A stretch of DNA of 64,000 nucleotides from Phoma sp. XZ068 (taxonomy: Eukaryota > Ascomycota > Dothideomycetes > Pleosporales > Didymellaceae). The notes beneath the pieces were generated by a model, which saw only the letters and a list, made by a program, of their open reading frames with translations, did no database searches and was not told the origin of the DNA. Position 1 is the first letter of the stretch; every line of letters begins with the position of its first letter. The position numbers and the translations under genes were made by a program. Shown here piece by piece: positions 56,205 to 64,000 of the stretch. The stretch lies in assembly GCA_004835665.1 (NCBI GenBank), contig ML240445.1, positions 1,426,001-1,490,000 of the forward strand, read 5' to 3'.

Positions 56205-56551
56205 GCCTTTTGAGGTGACTAGACCTCGATCTTATGGTCGAGGTGACGATTTTACTTAGTTGTGGTGCGTCTGAACAAGTGAGTGAGTTAGCGATGCTTG
56301 TTGGATACAAGCAGTTCCCCCACACTTGGACAGATGTAAATCTCAATTTTTCCCTCTTCGTTCTTCAGTACTGATTTACAATGCTTTTGTAAGTCATATA
56401 TCATATAATCACTTTACAGTAGACAAGTGCAAAGGTTCTGAAATTTCAGATAGTATTGATTCGTAGACAGATACCATAGACTTGATGACGAGGTGAGGTA
56501 AAACTAACAATACGTCGATAGAGATTTCTTCCGCAACATTCTCATTGTTCT
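56205..56551. other. Intergenic, no gene recognised
   Basis: Region between the tRNA terminator and the 3' end of the sugar transporter. AT-rich, nothing seen. Confidence 0.4.
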
Positions 56552-58346
56552 TTAGACCTCTTCGACACGGCTTGCGCCCTTCTCACTGTGGATTGTCTGT
56601 CCATGCATCACCGCCTTGATCGCGTCTGTTTCAAGGTTCATGCTCAGACCAATTTCCCTTCTGGCCTCAGCCAGCATAATAGCATCCTCTGCACCTGTAC
56701 GGCTACCGAACACTTTGTCCATATCCTCAAGAGTCGCGCCCTTGGTCTCCGGCAGGCAGAAGTGTACCCATACCATGCCGGCAGCGAGGAAGACAGCGAA
56801 GAAGATGTAAGTTCCCCATGTCCACGCCTTGAGCATAGGGGGAACGTAGAAAGCAACAGCGAAGTTGTTAAGCCAGTTACTCGAGGCACCGATTGAAGCA
56901 CCCTTAGATCGGATGGAAAGTGGGAAGATCTCACTGACCAAAGTCCACGAGACCGGACCCCAGGTAGCTCCGAATGCGGCGATGTAGACCCAGATGAAGG
57001 CCACGACAGTCCAGCCGACACCGCTGTATGTAACCCAGTCGTGCTGGAACTTAGCGACGAGGATACCGGCGATCACCATGGAGACCCACATCACGGCGGA
57101 ACCAACTTGCAACATGGGCTTGCGGCCGACTTTATCGATAATGGCCATGGCAGGTAGAGTGCTGACAAAGAACACGACTCCAGTGACACCGGTGGCGAGC
57201 AGAGCCTGGGTGCCTCCAGTAAGACCGACCGATTGGAAAACGTTCGAGGCGTAGTAGATGATAGCATCAATTCTGAAGAATGTTAGTTTTCAAAAGCTAA
57301 TATCAAGGAGAACACTTACCCGCTCCACTGCTGGAAGAACATGACGAGCCAGGCGGTAGAAACTCGCTTGAAGTTGTCCCAAGTACGGAAGATCTGGTAG
57401 TACTGCGCGAACTCGCGGACCCAAACGCTGCCTTCCTCCTTGGCAGCCAGGTTGGGGAAGTTCTTCTGGAAAGAGCGGCGCTCGAAGAGGGCCTCAGCCT
57501 TGATTTCGAGGAACTCAACTTGGATCAACTCGTGGTCTTGGGGCAGTTTGCGCAGGTAGGAAAGAGTTTTGAGACCCTCCTCGTCGCGACCCTTCTTGAT
57601 GAGCCAGCGGGGAGAGAATGGCAGCCACCAGATGCCAACGGCCAAGATGGCAGCCGGAATGCCCTGAATGATGGACGGCAGCATCCAGGCCAGGTTGCTC
57701 TGGTTCTCACCAATACCGCCAATGTAGTTCGAGCCGTATCCAATCCAGAAAGACAGCATGATACCGAGGATGGTTGCGAATTGGTAGAACGAGACGATCA
57801 GACCACGAAGCTCAGGAGGTGCAATTTCAGCATTGTAGAGAGGACCGACACCAGAGAAGGTACCGACGCCAATACCAGTGAAGAAGCGGCCAGCGTAGAG
57901 CATAGCTGGGTTGTGGTGGGAAGCACCAACGTAAAGGTACGATCCAAGTACAACCCAGCAGCAAGCGCTAAACATAGTGTACTTGCGCGAGAAGACCTCA
58001 CCAAACACACCAGCTGAGAGGGAGCCAAGAATACCTCCAAGTTGTAAGATGGATGTAAGCCAACCAGTAGCAGAAGCTGATTCGACGACAGAGGGGAAGT
58101 TGTCCTTGAAGCGGGTCATGACCAGAGACTGGCCCAGGACACCCTGTTGGTAGCCATACTCGAAACCACCAAAACTGTACACAATCAGCAACAGCACCAC
58201 ATTAGGAGCCGCGAATAGTCTTACGAGGCGAAGAAGGCAATGATCAGGATCTTGGGGTTCTTGAATAGAGTCTGCCAGCGGTTCTTGAAAGCAGCATCGG
58301 TGCGAAGCCGAGCTGAGGTGACTGAAGCGCTACGAACGGTGTCCAT
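56552..58346 (-). CDS. MFS sugar/quinate-type transporter
   Basis: Exons 58225-58346, 57320-58174 and 56552-57272 give 565 residues. Signatures: SFGGFEYGYQQGVLGQ in TM1, GEVFSRKYTMFSACC, AGRFFTGIGVG, PELRGLIVSFYQ, PFSPRWLIKKGRDEEG after TM6, QQWSGIDAIIYYASNVFQ across the second intron in TM7, IDKVGRKPMLQVG, PVSWTLVSEIFPLSIRSKG and LPETKGATLEDMD after TM12. The QQWSG-I-AIIYY motif is the sugar-binding TM7 of hexose and quinate porters. An extended C-tail follows. The exact substrate cannot be told. It is paralogous in fold to, but distant from, the transporter at 10.2-12.0 kb. Confidence 0.9.
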
Positions 58347-59962
58347 GATGCTGAACGTCACAGGAAGCGACTACAACGAAATTGACGAGACGGATGAGCT
58401 TCGGACCAGGGGATCATCGCCATCATATATACACTCCTCACGCAAGATCTACTGCACATGCATCATGTGTCGTTTCCCGCGTCGGAATTCCTCTGGCGGT
58501 GGGAATTCATCCAACATGCATTAACACTGACCATGTGGAGAACGCGGGCCCCCAGATTAACCCCAGAGATGAAAACTGCTCCAACTCTTTGTCACTCTGC
58601 CGAGTCCGGACGCCTATGTGCCGACGAGACGTTACATCGACATGGACATGACCGCAGATAAGTCGCGGAGACGCCCGATAACCACCCTGTTTCCATGTGT
58701 ACGTGCCGGAAATTACTTGATCAAGCTTCTGTGAAGCATTGCCCTCCGCACCTGGCCCCTGCTAGTAATCAGGTGCTGGTGCGTAAATTTGCTAGTTCTG
58801 TGGAGATGTCGGGGATCGGTGAGACGCTTGGAAATGCAACCGAGACTTGCAGTGCCTACACCAACCGCTTTGGGCTCGGCAGCCTTTACGGCAGTGGCTT
58901 GATGCTCACGAATGTTGGTCGTCATATCGTAAAAGCAGGTCGCAGTACGTAAGGTAATACTACGCGGTATGAATTTGATGAAAACTTTGCTTGATCGTGG
59001 GAGCTTTGTGACTCAGTTTCATTTCCGATTACGATACCATGGACTTGGAAACTCCAGCGCCATGGTAAAAGTCAATCGCGACGGAATGGAAGTGCTCTAC
59101 GGTTTATAAGTCACCAGAAGGCGCGCGATGAGGCTCTTCGGGAGGAGGCTAGCATTTCTTGTTGTGGAAGTGGGCGCGCTCGGGTGATCGGCCGGAGCGC
59201 TCCTTCCTCCACTGGACTGGAGCGTTAGCGTTACAGGACCCCACAGCCTCACCTCCACATATCCCATCAAGTGGCATGAACCAACGTCAAGTATCAAAGA
59301 GTATATTCTTGTTCATTGAAATACACAGCACGACGTATCGATTGTCATGAACGAGGGTCTGGCTTGATATAAGCGAGACTGCCTGTTTCATGGCAAGCAG
59401 GTAAGTAACAATCAAAACACCTCATGCTTGCTGTTTATTTTCACGGTGAATAAATGGACGAGCATTAGTTTGTAGAGACAGGCTCGTACTAGGTAAGAAC
59501 TTGGCTTGTAGGGTCGCTCCCATACCACAGTATGTTCATGCTCACGAGAGTTACATCGACTTCAAGTTTGACATTCAGGTATACCACATTGAGATATGCA
59601 TTCACCGATACTGTACTAATCACCTGCATTGTTCTTGAACTTTTAGTCGACTGGCTACTGCTGGGTGAACCCACACAGGAAGGAGGATATCACCAACTCC
59701 TGCTCCTGGAGTACTTTAGGCTACCACCACCGGTATGCACAACAACCTCGAATGAGACACCAAATTCAATCCCCATCACCACGCAAATACATTATTAGCC
59801 GCTATAATCTCAATCGCTTACAGTCAGCGGCACGCCCTTTTCATTCATTTAGCCAACTGCGCAAGCCCATCGTTTACAATAAACAGACAGCTGATAGCTT
59901 ACCTGCTTATCACGTAGGAAGCACTCTCCGTTTCATTCTGCAACTACTGAACATGCGTTAGT
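58347..59962. other. Intergenic, no gene recognised
   Basis: About 1.6 kb. Short open frames only. The N-terminal part of the cyclin-like gene may begin in 59.6-59.96 kb, but I cannot define it. Confidence 0.35.
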
Positions 59963-60730
59963 ATGAACGCCAATTTCCTTCCGGAAGTTGTCCAAGAAAC
60001 TGCCGGTCGGCTTGGACTACCCATTCGCTACCCTTGGCCAGTAGGCACCTTCATGCACGCCTCGTTCTTAGCGAGCGTCCTCTGCAACGCCACTATGGAT
60101 GCGTTTATAACCCTCTTCGAACCCGGGTCAATCGCTTATCGACGTCCTTACTTGAATGATTTCCTGAACGACTATAGGAGCCGCAATGTCAACTGCACGA
60201 TTGCCAACCTCACTCATATTCTCTACCATCACGATGTCAGCCTATCGGACGTCAAGACTATCCTTATCTATGCACTCATCCTGTTGCTGAGGCTCCGGGA
60301 GAGCCGAGTTGGTCATGATGTCCCTCAGAATGTTGCTACTCACCATGTGTGGATTCTCGTTGCGATCAGAATGGCAAGCGCACACCTCAAAGATTGCAAG
60401 CTCGATGGTTAGCAACATATTCTGAGCCTCTCGGGCTACGATTTACGGACCTAGGAGGTCGGCTTCCTTGATGCCTTGGGTGGGAGGACGTGGGTAAAGC
60501 ATACACAATTCCAAGAGACTCAGCAAGCGTTTGAATAATTGGGTTTCTTTGGATCGGACTTCTTCAGCGATCAACTTCCTACCTGGTTTGACGACACATT
60601 CACAGCGCCCAGAGCCTCGACTGTTATGGTCCATGGACTCTGCACTCCGGATGCAACGAACGACACCGAAGTGATACACGGCGAGATGGAGGATCTTATG
60701 GGTAGAGCGCCTGCCGTTGAGACGCCATGA
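59963..60730 (+). pseudogene. Cyclin-like gene with three in-frame stop codons
   Basis: The frame from the ATG at 59963 continues without shift to the TGA at 60728-60730 except for TAG at 60410-60412, TAG at 60452-60454 and TAA at 60536-60538. Segments between the stops read coherently: LSDVKTILIYALILLLRLRE, HHVWILVAIRMASAHLKDCK, QHILSLSGYDLRT, EVGFLDALGGRTWVKHTQFQ, GFFGSDFF. The helix pattern (large hydrophobic helix, then SG...E..FL..L) is that of a cyclin box. The first stop falls where cyclins usually have Trp. No intron removes the stops while keeping phase. Identity as a cyclin is tentative; the open frame before the first stop (149 codons) might still be made. Confidence 0.45.
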
Positions 60731-60909
60731 TAACCAAAGATGCTGGATGAATGTGCTAAGCCCAACGATCGTTCATTTACTCAAAAATCCAATTCAACAA
60801 TGCAAAACAAGGTTCGTTATATATAGACCTCTCTATTTCCCTCTCGCCAGTGTATGTCTAGGACGTGTATATATCGCCTTCTATCGCAGCATCTAAAAGG
60901 AAAGAAACT

Positions 60910-62313
60910 CTACAACTTGGGAAAACGGACCCTCAGGAACTGGTTGGGCCACGCAACATCGACGCCCAGCTGCCACGCCACCCTCAGCACCCACTCCGGC
61001 TCGCGCATGAACTGGCGGGCCACCAAGATGACATCCGCGTGAGGGTCGTTGCCGTTCTGGGACTCCGTCATACCGACTGCTGCGCGCGCTTCTCTCTCAA
61101 TCTCTGCATCTGCAGTTTGCTGCGCTACAGCACCGCCTTCTTCAACAATATCCCTTGCCTGCTCAGCTTCGGTGATGAGACCGACCGCACCGATGAACAG
61201 CTTGCCGCCGTCCTTCTTGACTTCTGCTCTGATGCGCGAGGCGATGCGGGTTTGGTAGTCCTTGGTGTCGAAGGGGTTCAGCTTCTGCTGAGGATGGTTG
61301 CCACCGCTGCTGACGTCCAGAAGATCAATTCCAAGCCTGGCAACAATCTTGGCAAGACGGATCGAGCTCTCAACATCCCAGCTGCCGAATTTCTTGCCCA
61401 GCTCGGTCTCCTCCATCCACTCCGTCGAGCTGATGCGGAGGTACAAGGGCATGGACTCGGGGATAGTGGCACGAATAGCCTGGATGATCTCGAGCAGCAA
61501 CCTCGTCCTGTTCTCAAAGCTGCCACCATACTTGTCGGTCCTCTGGTTCGTAATCGGTGACAAGAACTGGTGAATCAGATAGCCGTGCGCGGCGTGGATC
61601 TCAATGACATCCACTCCCGCCTTCACACTCCTCTCCGCCGCCTTGGCCCAATCTGCGACCAGCTCACCGATCTCCTTCCCGCTCAGCGCCCGAGGCGCCC
61701 AGTACCCGCCCGCCTCGTTGTCGAGTTTCAGCTCATCCCACGTCCACTCCTCGCCGCCCATGGGCCCTACGACATTGTCGGGCCAACCACCCGCAGCTTC
61801 GCTCGCCCTCACACTAACCTTCCTCTGTCCTCCGCTGGTGCGCTGGGCTCCAGCAATCCAAGGCGCACAAGTACTTCCCTTCCTCCCCGCATGGGCTAAT
61901 TGGACCGCACTCAGACTTCCCTGGCTCTTGATGAAGTCGCTGACTCTCCGCAACGCAGGGATCTGCGCGTCGCTCCAGATACCGGGGCAGTTGGGCGAAA
62001 TGCGTCCGTTGGCTTGGACACCCGTTGCTTCAACCATGACCAGACCCGCGCCTTTGAGCGCGTAGTGGCCCAGAGTCGCGATGTGGTAGTCTATTAGTGC
62101 GCCAGTTGCGGGGCCGTGCGAGGCGGTGCTGTACTGGCACATGGGCGCGACGAGGATGCGGTTACGGAGCGTTGCGCCGCGGATAGTCAAGGGTTGGAAG
62201 AGCTTGGGGACGGGCGCAGAGGTGTTTGCTGGTGTACCTGGCGAGGTGTTGTGCTGGGGTGTGAAGTATTCCAGGCCGGGTACACCGACGTTAAGTTCTG
62301 GTGGTGGTGCCAT
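60910..62313 (-). CDS. Old Yellow Enzyme family flavin oxidoreductase (YqjM/NADPH dehydrogenase type)
   Basis: Single exon, 467 residues from the ATG at 62311-62313 (context ATCAAAATGGC); an in-frame ATG at 62482-62484 would add a leader without family match. Motifs: LRNRILVAPMCQYSTASHGP, MVEATGVQANGRISPNCPG, VQLAHAGRKGST, VDVIEIHAAHGYLIHQFLSP, NQRTDKYGGSFENRTRLLLE and FIGAVGLITEAEQARDIVEE. The HAAHGYL-HQFLSP-NxRxDxYGG block is diagnostic; Cys in APMCQYS marks the class III (YqjM-like) FMN enzymes, which reduce activated C=C bonds with NADPH. A longer-than-usual Ala-rich insert (ADAEIEREARAAVGMTES) lies near the C-terminus. Confidence 0.93.
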   Translation of the reverse strand: MAPPPELNVGVPGLEYFTPQHNTSPGTPANTSAPVPKLFQPLTIRGATLRNRILVAPMCQYSTASHGPATGALIDYHIATLGHYALKGAGLVMVEATGVQANGRISPNCPGIWSDAQIPALRRVSDFIKSQGSLSAVQLAHAGRKGSTCAPWIAGAQRTSGGQRKVSVRASEAAGGWPDNVVGPMGGEEWTWDELKLDNEAGGYWAPRALSGKEIGELVADWAKAAERSVKAGVDVIEIHAAHGYLIHQFLSPITNQRTDKYGGSFENRTRLLLEIIQAIRATIPESMPLYLRISSTEWMEETELGKKFGSWDVESSIRLAKIVARLGIDLLDVSSGGNHPQQKLNPFDTKDYQTRIASRIRAEVKKDGGKLFIGAVGLITEAEQARDIVEEGGAVAQQTADAEIEREARAAVGMTESQNGNDPHADVILVARQFMREPEWVLRVAWQLGVDVAWPNQFLRVRFPKL

Positions 62314-62844
62314 TTTGATTCGTGCGCGGTGTGCAGAAGTGTGAATGGTGTGGTGGTGTAGATAGATGTGGGAGGTGTGTGAAGTGCAAATGCCACCAAT
62401 CAAGACCTTAGAAGAGATGTCCAGAAAATTCTCGCTTGATTTTCCAAAGAGGACTTGTGGTACTTGGAGTTTATAAACTTTCATGTACGCAATTGCGCGA
62501 TGTTGTTGATTTGTAAGGTATCAGAATGGGAAGGTAGAAGTCTCCACTTCTGCCGAGGTTCGCCTGCAACCTCCCGCAGGGCGAGCAGCCTTGTCGTGAA
62601 GTAACAACCGCAGCATTGGGAACGTCCACAGATAATGCTATCGTGCTGTCAGGTATCCTGTGAGTTGTATACGGTCTTCTTGAAGGCCACTGTGCCTATA
62701 TCAGCTCACTTAGCATATATATGACGCTTATGATTTCCGACTTTCTTCGAGACTCCTTGCTGCGACTTCGACGGTTGGGTATTATTGTGGGACCAGCGCA
62801 ATGTTTAACAATCATCATTCATTACAAAGCCGATGAAATCTCCT
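62314..62844. other. Intergenic, OYE promoter
   Basis: No gene recognised. Pyrimidine/purine-alternating GTGTGG-type sequence just upstream of the OYE start (62320-62375). Confidence 0.4.
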
Positions 62845-63205
62845 CTACTGCTTCTTACTCTCCGCACCCTCCTTCTGCATACCCTCGCACCCAACGAGAT
62901 TTCCAGCCGCCTGCTCGACGCCTCCGTAGCCCTGGCTAGTGTCTCGGTTCTCGGTTGCGGCCTTCATCGCGTCGATGGCTTGGTTCTTGTCCTGCTCGCC
63001 GGATGTCGCCCATGCTTGGTTGCCGGTCACGCTCCCGATTGTTGACTGGTTCGTTAGTATTGGAGAGAGCTCATGTGGGAAGGAATGAAAAGGTGAGGGA
63101 AAGGAGGTGAGAGCGTACCTCAGCAGCGCCCTTGACGTATTGTGCATGGCCGGCAATGAGGCTGGGGTCTTCCATGTTGTTGCGACCGTTGGGTTGGGCG
63201 GCCAT
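62845..63205 (-). CDS. CsbD-like small stress protein
   Basis: Exons 63119-63205 and 62845-63045 give 95 residues. The first exon reads MEDPSLIAGHAQYVKGAAE and the second STIGSVTGNQAWATSGEQDK, then GGVEQAAGNLVGCEGMQKE. The AE-STIGS-TGN-WATSG and GNLVGCEGM blocks are those of fungal CsbD-like proteins, hydrophilic helical proteins linked to stress in bacteria and fungi. The molecular role is unknown. Confidence 0.85.
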
Positions 63206-63586
63206 GTTGATGGACGTTTATTGTATGTATTAGGGGTTTGAAGTAAGAAGGTGTTGGTATAGGCCGGGATCGTTAGGTACGGAGTGTTGCTGAGGTTTGG
63301 TATATGAAGGTAACTTTAAATCCCTACGTCATCGCGACTACATGCATGATTGGACTACGCGTGCCACGAGGCTACGCGATAGCGTACCTTGACCCTGTGG
63401 CGCCAAGAGAGGACGATAGCCATACGATCCTGATGTAGAATTATCTTTTACGGATGTGAAGTAGTCTTTGAACTGCAAATAGGACCCCAGAGAGCAGTTA
63501 TGGCCAGACTGACGTCATACGATAGCTCTCGAGTACAATAATGATTGACCGGTCTAATCATATCTCTATATTCTATATCAGATTAG
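63206..63586. other. Intergenic, no gene recognised
   Basis: Promoter of the CsbD-like gene and 3' side of the SDR gene. AGGGG at 63232-63236 is a stress-element core but lies within 31 bases of the ATG, so I do not rely on it. Confidence 0.35.
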
Positions 63587-64000
63587 CTAGTATGTAGAAG
63601 GAAACACAGCAATCCTCCCGCCATCCGTGATTTGGCTTGTACCGTTCATGTACGCTCCAGCTTTACCAACCATGAACAGGATCAACCCAGCCATATCATT
63701 CACATTCCCCATCCTCCCCTGGGGAATCTGGTTCGTCCCATACACGGGCGGATTAGAACTCGTCATCTCACTCGGATACGGCCCAGGGCAGATGATGTTG
63801 CTCCTTACTCCCCATTCAGCCAGGAACGTCGCCATCATTTTGCTGATGTGCGCAGTCGCAGCTTTCGTGGCGTTGTAAGCCAGGCCCGCGCTGATCCAGC
63901 GCATGTACGATGCCACGGAGGCGACGGTGATGATGTGCGCCATGCGGTCGTCATCCTCATCCACGCCTATCTCCTTGACCTTGGACGTATCGCGCTGTCT
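63587..64000 (-). CDS. Short-chain dehydrogenase/reductase, C-terminal part
   Basis: The frame is open to the window edge, so the 5' end (Rossmann motif TGxxxGIG) is missing. The last 138 codons show HIITVASVASYMRW (catalytic Ser), YNATKAA (Tyr-x3-Lys), VRSNIICPGPYPSEM and the C-terminal GKAGAYMNGTSQITDGGR. SDRs oxidise or reduce alcohols or ketones with NAD(P)H; the substrate cannot be told. The usual IxPG motif is ICPGPYPSEM. Confidence 0.9.
   Translation of the reverse strand, partial: RQRDTSKVKEIGVDEDDDRMAHIITVASVASYMRWISAGLAYNATKAATAHISKMMATFLAEWGVRSNIICPGPYPSEMTSSNPPVYGTNQIPQGRMGNVNDMAGLILFMVGKAGAYMNGTSQITDGGRIAVFPSTY

Noticed and set aside
62314..62484. In-frame upstream ATG of the Old Yellow Enzyme
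   Set aside because: The leader has no family match, and the MAPPPEL start has a strong context.

Overview
This window is nuclear DNA from a filamentous ascomycete (Pezizomycotina, most likely a dothideomycete). The grounds are short introns (mostly 41-65 bases) with GT(A/G)NGT donors and CTNAC-like branch points close to the acceptor, a HET-domain protein, an ascomycete-type laccase ending in DSGL, and single fungal housekeeping genes such as TIM54, TMA20, SGT2, IATP, cyclin C and Sir2. I see no bacterial-style operons, CRISPR array or intact transposon. All exon coordinates are my own reading of splice sites and reading-frame phase; no alignment or search was run.

Layout. 0.7-12 kb is ordinary gene-dense DNA: a GST-like enzyme, a Nudix hydrolase, an aldo-keto reductase with a mitochondrial presequence, an F-box protein divergent from a Sir2 deacetylase, an RNase P Rpp40-like subunit and a sugar transporter. 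12-30 kb is gene-poor accessory DNA: two long stretches with no readable gene, a Thr-rich secreted protein, a laccase, a broken small secreted protein gene, a decayed F-box/LRR-like gene, a HET-domain protein and another small secreted protein. 30.6-47.5 kb is gene-dense again: an uncharacterised six-exon gene, an S-adenosylmethionine-carrier-like protein, a RING/TRAF-type protein divergent from a Syn8-like SNARE, a calcium-regulated mitochondrial carrier divergent from cyclin C, a low-complexity protein, the F1-ATPase inhibitor, an NDT80-like protein and a basic repeat protein. 47.7-50.1 kb holds an SRPK-like kinase gene with a stop codon at a conserved tryptophan position, bracketed by imperfect direct repeats. 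50.3-64 kb holds a 2EXR/F-box-like protein, Tma20, Sgt2, Tim54, an intron-bearing tRNA-His, a second sugar transporter, a cyclin-like gene with three in-frame stops, an Old Yellow Enzyme, a CsbD-like protein and a truncated SDR at the edge.

Shared biology: several genes serve mitochondria (two carriers, Tim54, which helps insert carriers, the ATPase inhibitor, and an aldo-keto reductase with a presequence). Sgt2 and Tma20 are convergent cytosolic proteostasis/translation genes. Laccase, small secreted proteins and HET protein are typical environment- or self-recognition genes and sit with the decayed genes. I did not find a clearly new multi-gene system. The most thought-provoking signal is the pair of genes, a kinase and a cyclin-like gene, that read coherently except for TAG/TAA codons, which could be mutational decay or sites of mRNA editing.
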